From: Cherax quadricarinatus | Lineage: Eukaryota > Arthropoda > Malacostraca > Decapoda > Parastacidae | Reading direction: 5' to 3' | DNA: 64,000 bases | NCBI RefSeq assembly: GCF_038502225.1 | Contig: NC_091301.1 | Span: 15,787,617-15,851,616 of the forward strand | In this document: positions 31,373 to 43,540 of the stretch, piece by piece | Position numbering within the stretch: position 1 is the first letter of the stretch | How the letters are laid out: each line of letters begins with the position of its first letter | The notes under the pieces: model-generated | Database searches by the model: none | What the model was told of the DNA's origin: nothing | The model's input: the letters and a program-made list of their open reading frames with translations, nothing else | Program-made: the position numbers and the translations under genes

Positions 31373-32357
31373 TTTACCTGGAGTTTACCTGGAGAGAGTT
31401 TCGGGGGTCAACGCCCCCGCGGCCCGGTCTGTGACCAGGCCTCCTGGTGGATCAGCGCCTGATCAACCAGGCTGTTGCTGCTGGCTGCACGCAAACCAAC
31501 GTACGAGCCACAGCCCGGCTGATCAGGAACTGACTTTAGGTGCTTGTCCAGTGCCAGCTTGAAGACTGCCAGGGGTCTGTTGGTAATCCCACTTATGTGT
31601 GCTGGGAGGCAGTTGAACAGTCTCGGGCCCCTGACACTTATTGTATGGTCTCTTAACGTGCTAGTGACACCCCTGCTTTTCATTGGGGGGATGGTGCATC
31701 GTCTGCCAAGTCTTTTGCTTTCGTAATGAGTGATTTTCGTGTGCAAGTTCGGTACTAGTCCCTCTAGGATTTTCCAGGTGTATATAATCATGTATCTCTC
31801 CCTCCTGCGTTCCAGGGAATACAGGTTTAGAAACCTCAAGCGCTCCCAGTAATTGAGGTGTTTTATCTCCGTTATGCGCGCCGTGAAAGTTCTCTGTACA
31901 TTTTCTAGGTCGGCAATTTCACCTGCCTTGAAAGGTGCTGTTAGAGTGCAGCAATATTCCAGCCTAGATAGAACAAGTGACCTGAAGAGTGTCATCATGG
32001 GCTTGGCCTCCCTAGTTTTGAAGGTTCTCATTATCCATCCTGTCATTTTTCTAGCAGATGCGATTGATACAATGTTATGGTCCTTGAAGGTGAGATCCTC
32101 CGACATAATCACTCCCAGGTCTTTGACGTTGGTGTTTCGCTCTATTTCGTGGCCAGAATTTGTTTTGTACTCTGATGAAGATTTAATTTCCTCATGTTTA
32201 CCATATCTGAGTAATTGAAATTTCTCATCGTTGAACTTCATATTGTTTTCTGCAGCCCACTGAAAGATTTGGTTGATGTCCGCCTGGAGCCTTGCAGTGT
32301 CTGCAATGGAAGACACTGTCATGCAGATTCGGGTGTCATCTGCAAAGGAAGACACGG
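31373..32357 (-). mobile_element. LINE-A copy 5, inserted in LINE-C endonuclease
   Basis: The 5'-truncated copy starts just after the B motif (VSSFADDTRICMTVSS) and keeps one open frame of about 320 codons to QTGPRGR, then the family 3' end at 31373. The host LINE-C reads IDHIWTT on one side and ILAPLKSGIITD on the other, so the insertion point is clear. Confidence 0.88.
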
Positions 32358-32537
32358 TGCATATGTGGTCCATATGTGGTCTATTATGGTTGCACTTGTC
32401 TCAGTGAGCCTGGTTGGTTTAGTTATTGTTGGTATGAGAAGTGTGTTGTTCATATTGTTGATGAAATCAGTTACAGGTTGATCATCTAGTAAGCCAAGGT
32501 TGATGTTGAAGTCTCCAGCTAAGAGAAGGTGGTGCTT
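32358..32537 (-). pseudogene. LINE-C endonuclease fragment
   Basis: HHLLLAGDFNINLGLLDDQP, FINNMNNTLLIPTITKPTRL and TETSATIIDHIWTT. GDFN and the IDHIW motif are conserved endonuclease blocks. The N-terminal half is missing because the copy meets a LINE-B tail at 32537. Confidence 0.8.
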
Positions 32538-32641
32538 ATTCAGTGAAGAGGCGGGGCCAGGAGCTGAGTCTCGACCCCTGCAACCATAATTAGGTGAGTA
32601 CAATTAGGTGAGTACACAGTGTGTGTGTGTGTGTGTGTGTA
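32537..32641 (+). mobile_element. LINE-B 3' end with (GT)n tail
   Basis: CAGTGAAGAGGCGGGGCCAG, AGCTGAGTCTCGACCCCTGC and AATTAGGTGAGTACA are the last about 75 bp of LINE-B. A short GT microsatellite follows. Confidence 0.75.
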
Positions 32642-32689
32642 ATAGTGAAGCTAAAGATTTTATAAGAAATATTAACCAAATGGCTTAAT

Positions 32690-33418
32690 AACCCAGGATA
32701 GTGACCAGGAAGGCTAGTAACCTAGGGTAGTAAAAAAGGTCAAGAGGGTTAGTAACTCAGGAAGGTGAGAAAGACCAGGAGGTTGGTAACCCAGGAGAGT
32801 GAGAAAGACCAGGAGGTTTGTAACCTAGAAGAGTGAGAAAGACCACGAGGTTTGTAACCCAGGAGAATGAGAAAGACCAGGAGGTTGGTAACCCAGGAGA
32901 GTGAGAAAGACCAGGAGGTTTGTAACCCAGAAGAGTGAGAAAGACCAAGAGGTTTGTAACCCAGAAGAGTGAGAAAGACCAAGAGGTTTGTAACCCAGGA
33001 GAGTGAGAAAGACCAAAAGGTTTGTAACCCAGGAGAGTGAGAAAGACGAGGAGGTTTGTAACCCAGGAGAGTGAGAAAGACCAAGAGGTTTGTAACCCAG
33101 GAGAGTGAGAAAGACCAAGAGGTTTGTAACCCAGGAGAGTGAGAAAGACGAGGAGGTTTGTAACCCAGGAGAGTGAGAAAGATCAGGAGGTTTGTAACCC
33201 AGGAGAGTGAGAAAGACCAGGAGGTTTGAAACCCAGGAGAGTGAGAAAGACCAGGAGGTTTGTAACCCAGGAGAGTGAGAAAGACCAGGAGGTTTGTAAC
33301 CCAGGAGAGTGAGAAAGACCAGGAGGTTTGTAACCCAGGAGAGTGAGAAAGACCAGGAGGTTTGTAACCCAGGAGAGTGAGAAAGACCAGGAGGTTTGTA
33401 ACCCAGGAGAGTGAGAAA
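32690..33418. repeat. 34-bp minisatellite, about 21 units
   Basis: The unit contains GACCAGGAGGTTTGTAACCC and AGGAGAGTGAGAAA. Units at the right end are nearly identical while those at the left are more varied. Because 34 is not a multiple of 3, the array is open in several frames and gives misleading frames of up to 224 codons (SFSLSWVTNLLVFLTLLGY type). Confidence 0.97.
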
Positions 33419-33570
33419 CACACTTATGTATGTAGTAAAACTATTATTACGACATTTCGTTCAGGATTGAACTTTATGAAATACTATACAAAAACATTGA
33501 TACAGATACAGATACTAATGCCGGAAAAAAAATATCCCCCCCCCAGTACCAACAATACCACCAGTCCGAT

Positions 33571-34232
33571 GACATTCTTCTTTGCAAATATACAGGGTCT
33601 AAAGCCAGCAACAAACAACAAAATACCTTTCATCCGTGGACTGCTTGCAGAGGCAAAGGCAATGTTCGCGGCTTTCACTGAGACCCAGATAAAGGATCAC
33701 TTGGACAACGAAATATGGATCCCAGGTTACAACCTATACAGATGTGACAGAGTGAACAGGCAAAAAAAAAGGGGGGGGGGGGATTGGCCTGTACATTGCA
33801 GAGTCACTTGTTTGCACAGAACTGCTTAATGCCTCAAATGATGTAGTGGAAGTTTTAGCAGTAAAGGTCGAGAACCAAAACCTAGTCATTGTGGTAGTCT
33901 ACAAGCCTCCGGATGCAACATCCCAGCAATTCCAGGAACAGCTGTTAAAAATTGACCACTGTCTGGAAAATCTTCCAGCTCCTGCACCCAACATCTTGCT
34001 CCTGGGGGATTTCAACTTAAGGCACTTAAAATGGAGGAATATAGCAAATAATATTGTTGCAGTAATAACACCAGGAGGCAGCTCTGATGAAAACTCACAC
34101 TCACACGAGCTTTTAAATCTCTGCACAAAATTCAATTTAAACCAGCAAATAATAGAGCCTACTAGACTGGAGAATACACTAGACCTCATCTTCACTAACA
34201 ATGATGATCTGATAAGAAATGTCACCACATAA
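33571..34232 (+). pseudogene. LINE-A endonuclease (copy 6), frameshifted
   Basis: MTFFFANIQGLKPATNNKIP, FTETQIKDHLDNEIWIPGYN and, after a frameshift at the poly-A/G run at 33760-33782, VVYKPPDATSQQFQEQLLKI, LLLGDFNLRHLKW and LDLIFTNNDDLI. GDFN is intact here, unlike copy 4. FTET contains the catalytic Glu. Confidence 0.85.
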
Positions 34233-34277
34233 AAAACAATATACTCAGATCACAACATAATTGAGGTTCAGACATGT

Positions 34278-35804
34278 ATGCGTGGAGCCCCAGACCGACA
34301 TAATGAGACTAGTCACGAGGGAGCATTCACCAAATTCAACTTCAATAACAAAAACATAAAGTGGGACCAAGTAAACCAAGTCTTAACCGATATAAGCTGG
34401 GAAGATATACTAAGCAACACAGACCCCAACTTATGCCTAGAACAGATTAACTTGGTGGCACTCGATGTATGCACAAGGCTTATTCCTCTAAGAAAAAGGA
34501 GAAGATGTAAAATAGAAAGAGACAGGCGCTCCCTTTGCAGGCGACGGAAAAGAATAACAGAGCGGCTAAAAGAGGTCAATATATCTGAAATGCGTAGGGA
34601 GATACTGGTCAGAGAAATAGCAAGCATTGAACTTAAGCTAAAGGAATCTTATAGGAGTCAGGAATCGCGGGAAGAACTAAAAACCATAAATGAAATCGAA
34701 AGAAACCCAAAGTATTTCTTCTCCTATGCCAAATCAGAGTCGAGAACAACGTCCAGTATTGGGTCCCTACTTAAACAAGATGGGTCCTACACAGATGACA
34801 GCAAGGAAATGAGTGAGCTACTCAAGTCCCAATATGACTCAGTTTTTAGCAAGCCGCTAACCAGACTGAGAGTCGAAGATGAAAATGAATTTTTTATGAG
34901 AGAGCCACAAAATTTGTTTAACGCAAGCCTATCAGATGTTATCCTGACGCCAAATGACTTCGAACAGGCGATAAATGACATGCCCATGCACTCTGCTCCA
35001 GGGCCAGACTCATGGAACTCTGTGTTCATCAAGAACTGCAAGAAGCCCCTATCACGAGCCTTTTTCATCCTATGGAGAGGGAGCATGGACACGTGGGTCG
35101 TCCCACAGTTACTAAAAACAACAGACATAGCCCCACTCCACAAAGGGGGCAGTACAGCAACAGCAAAGAACTACGGACCAATAGCACTAACATCCCATAT
35201 CATAAAAATCTTTGAAAGGGTCCTAAGAAGCAAGATCACCACCCATCTAGAAACCCATCAGTTACACAACCCAGGGCAACATGGGTTTAGAACAGGTCGC
35301 TCCTGTCTGTCTCAACTATTGGATCACTACAACAAAGTCCTAAATGCACTAGAAGACAAAAAGAATGCAGATGTAATATATACAGACTTTGCAAAAGCCT
35401 TCGACAAGTGTGACCATGGCGTAATAGCGCACAAAATGCGTGCTAAAGGAATAACAGGAAAAGTCGGTCGATGGATCTATAATTTCCTCACTAACAGAAC
35501 ACAGAGAGTAGTCGTCAACAGAGTAAAGTCCGAGGCAGCTACGGTGAAAAGCTCTGTTCCACAAGGCACAGTACTCGCTCCCATCTTGTTCCTCATCCTC
35601 ATATCCGACATAGACAAGGATGTCAGCCACAGCACCGTGTCTTCCTTTGCAGATGACACCCGAATCTGCATGACAGTGTCTTCCATTGCAGACACTGCAA
35701 GGCTCCAGGCGGACATCAACCAAATCTTTCAGTGGGCTGCAGAAAACAATATGAAGTTCAACGATGAGAAATTTCAATTACTCAGATATGGTAAACACGA
35801 GTAA
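34278..35804 (+). pseudogene. LINE-A reverse transcriptase (copy 6)
   Basis: 508 codons from the linker (KWDQVNQVLTDISWEDILSN) to the reverse transcriptase core: YTDFAKAFDKCDHGVI, SSVPQGTVLAPILFLI and SSFADDTRI. A TAA at 35802-35804 replaces the Glu codon present in other copies (KHEEIKSS), and the frame resumes immediately. Confidence 0.88.
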
Positions 35805-35879
35805 ATTAAATCTTCATCAGAGTACAAAACAAATTCTGGCCACAAAATAGAGCGAAACACCAACGTCAAAGACCTGGGA

Positions 35880-36584
35880 GTGATCATGTCGGAGGATCTC
35901 GCCTTCAAGGACCATAACATTGTATCAATCGCATCTGCTAGAAAAATGACAGGATGGATAATGAGAACCTTCAAAACGAGGGATGCCAAGCCCATGATGA
36001 CACTCTTCAGGTCACTTGTTCTATCTAGGCTGGAATATTGCTGCACACTAACAGCACCTTTCAAGGCAGGTGAAATTGCTGACCTAGAAAGTGTACAGAG
36101 AACCTTCACGGCGCGCATAACGGAGATAAAACACCTCAATTACTGGGAGCGCTTGAGGTTCCTAAACCTGTATTCCCTGGAACGCAGGCGGCAGAGATAC
36201 ATGATTATATACACCTGGAAAATCCTAGAGGGACTAGTACCGAACTTGCACACGAAAATCAATCACTACGAAAGCAAAAGACTTGGCAGACGATGCAACA
36301 TCCCCCCAATGAAAAGCAGGGGTGTCACTAGCACGTTAAGAGACCATACAATAAGTGTCAGGGGCCCGAGACTGTTCAACTGCCTCCCAGCATACATAAG
36401 GGGGATTACCAACAGACCCCTGGCAGTCTTCAAGCTGGCACTGGACAAGCACCTAAAATCGGTTCCTGACCAGCCGGGCTGTGGCTCGTACGTTGGTTTG
36501 TGTGCAGCCAGCAGCAACAGCCTGGTTGATCAGGCTCTGATCCACCAGGAGGCCTGGTCACAGACCGGGCCGCGGGGGCGTTGA
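35880..36584 (+). pseudogene. LINE-A C-terminal domain (copy 6)
   Basis: It continues the frame above after the nonsense codon: DHNIVSIASARKMTGWIMRT, LESVQRTFTARITEIKHLNY and ESKRLGRRC to QTGPRGR. Function unknown. It is conserved in all LINE-A copies in the window. Confidence 0.85.
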
Positions 36585-36617
36585 CCCCCGGAACTCTCTC
36601 CAGGTAACTCCAGGTAT

Positions 36618-37045
36618 ACAGTACCGACAAGTTGATGCCGTGGTGAATAACATACATTTGCAACACTTGGTTATCTTCATTTCCCAAGTGTCTTCTTCAC
36701 TATATCTCCCTGATACACCCCGTCGACTAACTACACGAATACCACCTGGTGGTTCACACTTACACTCACTCACCCATTTACACAAATAACCCGCACATAA
36801 AAGACAGAAGCTTACGACGACGTTTCGGTCCGACTTGGACCATTGACAAAGTCACACTAACAGAGGAGGAGCAGGACGGCTATATATAGGCAGGAAGAGG
36901 TGGAGGTAGTAGTAGTGGTAGTAGTAGTAGTAGTAGTAGTACAAGAATTGTATATAATACCGACAGGATGAAATGACACATGCACAACACCCGGGCATCC
37001 CCACCATTTGTGTATCGTTCCAGTCACGGTATTGTGCCTTTTTGT
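36618..37045. other. Repeat-like spacer with (AGT)n
   Basis: It includes GACGACGTTTCGGTCCGACT at 36816, which resembles the arm repeats at 13.4 and 28 kb, and an AGT/GTA simple repeat at 36905-36942. No gene seen. Confidence 0.5.
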
Positions 37046-37405
37046 TATTCACTCACCCATTTGACCATAAACAGAAATATTAATCTCAATCTTAAAATAA
37101 TGAATCCTGTGATACTCCAATACTGAAACTATGTACTGTGCGAAAACAAAAACATTCACATTGCTAAACTCACAAACTAGTATTTAGTCACTTAGCCATA
37201 ATACCAACTTACCTCATAATTTGTAATATTTTAAAATTTAGAATTAAACTAAGTCTGCCCGAAATGCCTAGCCATGCTAGGTGTTCTAGTGGTATACTCT
37301 GTAATCATTATTTTACTACATGTAAACCACACAATAACCAAATTCTGTAAACTCAGCATTGTAATCCTTATAGAGAATAAACTTTGAATTGAATTGAATA
37401 TACAA
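37045..37405 (+). repeat. LINE 3' UTR-like repeat, copy 2
   Basis: It matches 9815-10200 in order and orientation and ends AGAGAATAAACTTTGAATTG followed by short GAATT repeats, a likely polyadenylation signal and tail. Confidence 0.6.
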
Positions 37406-37784
37406 AAACACAGAATCTGACTTCGGAGAGGTCAGGCACTCGTGCAGAGACCGAACTCAGGTCCCTCAGATGCAAGAAGACGCCATTCACCCCAGTGTAT
37501 GTTCACAGAGTTGTTTTTCCGGGGTTAGGGACGAAACATAGCTCCTGTGTTTGCTGTCATGTTTCCTGGTTGGTTGGTACATTGGTGTAAGACTGATACT
37601 CTAATTATGCATGGCTTAGAGCTGCAATTCAACCTGTAACAGTAACATCGAGAATCCTTTAATGTCTAAACCAGAAATTAAAATAATCTATAAGCGATTA
37701 TACGCGTAAGGTATATACATCTCTTTTTTTCTTTATTCAGTCACACGGTATAAAACTCTCTCAATGTATTTTTCTGTGTGTATC

Positions 37785-38432
<648 letters not shown>

Positions 38433-38706
38433 GTACTCAGTGTATACACATGGGGAGAGTGTCGCTGGAGGTCGTCTGCTGCCCAGTAGCGCTTCAAGGT
38501 CATCGAGGTTACATGTACGGAATACAATCAAAACTTACCTCTAAATTCATACGATAAAACGCTACTCACGGTTACACTTTTAAGTAATAATTTAAAAAAT
38601 AGTCGGTAAAAAGTCCAAGATTTAGCAATAGCCATTTGTAAAGGGTATTTTTTATATTTTTGTTTCTCCATGGTAGGTGTTCTCTCTGGCAGTGTAAACA
38701 AGAGCT

Positions 38707-38876
38707 ATGGCTACCCGCAGGAGGACCTACTCTTCTGGCTCTGATGCTTCAGATCGATTTATATCCATTAATGAGCGACCTGTAGACGATATATCCGTGG
38801 AGTTCTTCTATAAACCGCATAGCATTACGTTGCTTATATTTATTATTTCTGGATTGATCTATTTCGTTTTTACTAG
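38707..38876 (+). CDS. PTDSS1: PTDSS1-like exon 1
   Basis: The exon runs from ATG (G at -3 and +4) to TACTAG/GTAAGT. It encodes residues 1-56 plus two bases of Arg57: a Ser-rich cytosolic start, then [20 protein letters not shown] and a first membrane segment [14 protein letters not shown] pyrimidine-rich TCTCTCTGGCAG ends at about 38692, just upstream. It could be an acceptor for a 5' UTR exon, or merely part of the leader. Confidence 0.93.
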
Positions 38877-39464
38877 GTAAGTTTCGTCATTTTCAAATAT
38901 TTCATAAGAGGTCCAGCAAAATGATTATTATGTTCACGTTCCTGTAATGGTTGAATTTTTGTAACGTGAAGCATGAATAGTAAATTATATGTATTTGTAT
39001 TAAATTGTAGTAAATTATGTATATATTAAAGCACATGTTTTTCGAGTCTTCATGTTTTCCTATTTATATACATTACCTTTTTTTGTAACTTATTGAGATA
39101 ATACCAGTTTGTAGGAAAGATTGGGCGTAAACCTCATATCTTGGCATGTATATGTTAGGATTTTATCAATAAAACTTACCTATTTCCAACGGTGCTTAGC
39201 TTAAGCTAAATGACACATACACTCAGTTGTTAATTATACAACTTACTCATGTGGAGGATAAGATAGATATCGAGAAGAATGCTGACTTCTTAGTATTGTA
39301 CATGAGGAGTTCTGATGAGGCTACAGTGCCAAGAATAAAGTGGGTTTATAATAAGAGCTGTGAACACTGAGGTGGTAGTGACTGTAGTTTAATGGCCTCA
39401 TTATGCATTCATACTTATCCAAAAGATTACAAAAGCACATGATGAGTCTAGGGACCAGGTACCC

Positions 39465-41005
39465 CATGTAGTAGTAGTAGTAACTAAGCGTGTTATTGTG
39501 GTAATGAACTAGTAGTAACTAAGCATGTTATCGTGCTAATGAACTAGTATGTAATGAACTAAGCATGTTATTGTGATAATGAACTAGTAGTAACTAAGCA
39601 TGTTATTGTGATAATGAACTAGTAGTAACTAAGCGTGTTATTGTGATAATGAACTAGTAGTAACTAAGCGTGTTATTGTGATAATGAACTAGTAGTAACT
39701 AAGCATGTTATTGTGATAATGAACTAGTAGTAACTAAGCGTGTTATTGTGATAATGAACTAGTAGTAACTAAGCATGTTACTGTGGTAATGAACTAGTAG
39801 TAACTAAGCATGTTATTGTGATAATGAACTAGTATGTAATGAACTAAGCATGTTATTGTGATAATGAACTAGTAGTAACTAAGCATGTTACTTTGGTAAT
39901 GAACTAGCAGTAACTAAGCGTGTTATTGTGATAATGAACTAGTAGTAACTAAGCATGTTATTGTGATAATGAACTAGTATGTAATGAACTAAGCATGTTA
40001 TTGTGATAATGAACTAGTAGTAACTAAGCATGTTATCGTGCTAATGAACTAGTATGTAATGAACTAAGCATGTTATTGTGATAATGAACTAGTAGTAACT
40101 AAGCATGTTATTGTGATAATGAACTAGTAGTAACTAAGCATGTTATCGTGCTAATGAACTAGTATGTAATGAACTAAGCATGTTATTGTGATAATGAACT
40201 AGTAGTAACTAAGCATGTTATTGTGATAATGAACTAGTAGTAACTAAGCATGTTATTGTGATAATGAACTAGTAACTAAGCATGTTATTGTGATAATGAA
40301 CTAGTAGTAACTAAGCATGTTATTGTGATAATGAACTAGTAACTAAGCATGTTATTATGATAATGAACTAGTAACTAAGCATGTTATTGTAATAATGAAC
40401 TAGTAGTAACTAAGCATGTTACTGTGCTAATGTAATGCTAAGGTATGTAATGAACTAAGAAAGTTATTGTGATAATGAACCAGTAGTAACTAAGCATGTT
40501 ACTGTGCTAATGAACTAGTAGTAACTAAGCATGTTACTTTGGTAATGAACTAGCAGTAACTAAGCATGTTATTGTGATAATGAACTAGTAGTAACTAAGC
40601 ATGTTATTGTGATAATGAACTAGTAGTAACTAAGCATGTTACTTTGGTAATGAACTAGCAGTAACTAAGCATGTTATTGTGATAATGAACTAGTAGTAAC
40701 TAAGCATGTTATTGTGATAATGAACTAGTAGTAACTAAGCATGTTATTGTGATAATGAACTAGTAGTAACTAAGCATGTTACTTTGGTAATGAACTAGCA
40801 GTAACTAAGCATGTTATTGTGATAGTGAACTAGTAGTAACTAAGCATGTTATTGTGATAATGAACTAGTAGTAACTAAGCATGTTACTTTGGTAATGAAC
40901 TAGCAGTAACTAAGCATGTTATTGTGATAGTGAACTAGTAGTAACTAAGCATGTTATTGTGATAATGAACTAGTAGTAACTAAGCATGTTACTGTGATAA
41001 TGACC
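39465..41005. repeat. 35-bp minisatellite in PTDSS1 intron 1, about 44 units
   Basis: The unit is TAACTAAGCATGTTATTGTG plus ATAATGAACTAGTAG. Variants carry TACTTTGG in place of TATTGTGA, or an extra TATGTAATGAACTAAGC junction, and these variants recur in blocks. It has no open reading frame. Confidence 0.97.
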
Positions 41006-41589
41006 TACTTAAATAATATTTTGATCTAAGCCACAGTGAGTGGCAGTTTAGCGACATGTGTTACAGAAAAGTGTTACTAAACATAATATACTTAAACTGA
41101 AGCATATTTTTCCCAAAGACTTAATGTTATAAGTGGAGATAAATTTCAGGATTTTTTCCTGTAGACTTTTTTATTAATACTATCTTTTTAAATAGCTAAG
41201 CAGAAATAATGTACATAAAAAAAACACTCTTATCTGAACCTTTTGTTTGAGCACTGTAATTGCTTGCAGGAAAAAGGCTTTTGGAGGTATTCTTCATGGT
41301 CCTTGCCTTTTCAGAATGGTAAACTAACATGGGGGTTAAGCTTGCAGTCTCCAGCAGCATTCCCTCTCACAAGAAGCCTAAGGCGATCCTTGACAACCTT
41401 AAACCCTGGATCAGTTTTCTCTTCAGTGGATATGAAGGTTCTTTCTCATATTCTCTTCCAAACAATGTAATTTCATCATCAATGAACACCTGCTGCACTG
41501 TTACCATTTTTAAATTCTATGAAAATCTTATGAGAAGATTCTTTTAATGTTATGAATGTGGATATTATACAGTTAAAACTAAAAAAAAA

Positions 41590-41700
41590 AAAAACCTCAC
41601 GGAACGGGGCAGGATTTGAGCCCATGGCAAGCCAGTCCTAAAACTAGCAGGCCAGTAATCTAACTACTGTACCATGCTGGTCTACTAACATTCATCCAGC
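41590..41700 (-). mobile_element. tRNA-derived SINE fragment
   Basis: On the minus strand, GACCAGCATGGTACAGTAGT, TAGATTACTGGCC and a B-box-like GGGCTCAAATCCTGCC resemble a degenerate tRNA head, ending in a poly(T)/poly(A) tail at 41580-41594. It lies in PTDSS1 intron 1. Confidence 0.55.
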
Positions 41701-42097
41701 TAGGTATTTGTACTGTATTTCTCTACACCAAGAGGTGAAATGAGTTCCACTGCAGGCAAAGATGGTGGTTTTTAATATTTTTGACCACTCAGTGTCCATA
41801 TAGAGCTCTACTTTTAGTATGGGAAGAAAATATGGATGATGAAAAGCATGTCACATGAATAATACAAATTGATTTCTCCCCAACAAGTAAATTTTGCTTC
41901 AGCTTTTGGTGGCTAGTGAGACTAGTGAATAATTGACATCACTTCATACCACCTTCCCTCCCCCCTTTAACAACCAGTTGACATGCACTGCATGTCATAT
42001 AGCCACCTTGAGTAACTTTGAGGTGAGGTTGTTGGCTTTTGACAGGTTGTCCACATGTATTGCCTCAATACATTGAGCAGTATATGATAGCATACTG

Positions 42098-42400
42098 TTA
42101 AACAAGGCTTCCTTGTACAGTATGTGAGATGCTTGTTTTAATAAATCCAATGATATTTATTACATATTTCTGTATTTTTTTTTCAGTGTCCAAATGTTTT
42201 TTTAAACCAAACAGTTCTTTAATTTTCTTATTCTTACTGCTTGCTCCTTCACATCGCATACTCAGTCCTAATAGATGCTGCTGCAGGATTTGCATAATTT
42301 TTATTTTTCTATCGGCCATGTATAACCTCCACACCACTTCATCCTTACCTGCATCATCAGCCTTGTTGTCATTTTCAATGTCATTCATGATAGTTTGCAT
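42098..42400 (-). other. Unrecognised 100-codon frame antisense in PTDSS1 intron 1
   Basis: The frame begins MQTIMNDIENDNKADDAGKD and includes DEVVWRLYMADRKIKIMQIL. The composition looks more protein-like than most intronic frames, and it resembles the middle of a transposon-encoded protein. I recognise no domain. It may be chance. Confidence 0.2.
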
Positions 42401-42825
42401 AATTTTTATTTAAAAACTATTTAACTTTATACACAAAAATGCTGTTGTAAGAGATAATGTAGGATTTTAGTATCATCCTTGAGTACTGTTATATTTTATG
42501 CCGAAGTAATTTGTATATAACAGATTCACATGAAGACAGTTGGAGGCCAAGATGGAGAGCTCTCATCACTTCATCCTGTGTTGCATTGTTTCCATGTGGG
42601 TTTGTGTGTTATGCCAATCACTTTATTTCACTACTCCCATCTTGATTTATGTTTGACTCCCTTTGTAATGACTTTATATTGAGGACACATTTTAAATATA
42701 GAAATTTTGTGTGTAATGACATGATAGATTTTCTTTTAGAATTCAATGGTCTCCTAAAAAATGAGTTGTATAGTATACAATAGCAGTACACTTAAGTTAC
42801 TACAGTAGTCTGTCTTTTCTTCCAG

Positions 42826-43012
42826 GAATGAAAATGAGAGTGTTCAGTCAAATATACAGTATGGATTGGGAGCCATGGTTTTCTTTTTCCTCATCATTAG
42901 TGTCATGGCATTTCCAAATGGTCCTTTCACTCGACCACATCCTGCTGTTTGGCGCATTGTCTTTGGTCTCTCAATATTGTACATGCTTTTGCTACTCTTC
43001 ATAATCTTCCAG
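42826..43012 (+). CDS. PTDSS1: PTDSS1-like exon 2
   Basis: The acceptor is TTTTCTTCCAG and the donor CTTCCAG/GTAAAG. The exon encodes residues 58-119: a short acidic loop, a membrane segment MVFFFLIISVMAF, the signature PNGPFTRPHPAVWRIVFG, and another membrane segment ending LLLLFIIFQ. It leaves in phase 0. Confidence 0.96.
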
Positions 43013-43540
43013 GTAAAGTAGTAATAAAAGAAGACTGGGGGGATGGAAAAAATTGCATTTTAGCTGAATGTACCATAACTTAAAATAAGATGAGTGAAAT
43101 AAAAAATTGATTCACAGATTAGTTTTAAATACAGTACCATATTATAAGGTAGTTTATACTGTACACCATTTCACGAGTTGAAATCTATTTTTTGTTATTA
43201 ACTGCCTCACATTACTGTGCTCATAATTTCTGAATATTGCTAGGAAAAATTTAATGTTCATTATTCACTACTATTTTTGTACATTGGTGTCAGTATTATA
43301 TATTTAATATTTTTTGTGTAAAGTTGAATATATTGTATTAACATTGTGTGTTTAGATCATACAGAATTTTTGGATAATCTGCCTGTTCTCTGTTGATTCA
43401 TGGTTAATTCGAATTCACAACTAATCTATGAACTGGAGAAGAATCTAGATAAAGTTTTGGTTCATTCTGAACAATTATCAGTAGACAGTTTAGTTTCATC
43501 TTCTATTTATTGGTTAGTTGTGAGTTGTCTAACCATGGTA

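Larger units (their letters stand above)
28640..32537 (-). mobile_element. LINE-C, split by two later insertions
   Basis: On the minus strand, three blocks of one element are collinear: endonuclease 32537-32358; linker and reverse transcriptase 31372-29824; C-terminal domain 28915-28640. A LINE-A copy fills 31373-32357 and an unidentified 0.9-kb insert fills about 28916-29823. Coding parts contain frameshifts. It resembles CR1/L2-type non-LTR elements. Confidence 0.82.
33500..36617 (+). mobile_element. LINE-A copy 6, long, 5'-truncated before the zinc fingers
   Basis: Homology with copy 4 begins near GATACAGATACTAATGCC (33500) and runs through endonuclease, reverse transcriptase and 3' end CTCCAGGTAACTCCAGGTAT near 36617. 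Frames are broken near 33770 (G run), 34231 (TAA) and 35803 (TAA). The CCCH region is absent. Confidence 0.88.

Noticed and set aside
32749..33423. 224- and 198-codon repetitive frames, minus strand
   Set aside because: They arise from a 34-bp minisatellite that is open in several frames, with no unique sequence at either end.
39465..41005. CRISPR-like array
   Set aside because: Units are contiguous with no unique spacers, the host is eukaryotic, and there are no cas genes. It is a minisatellite.
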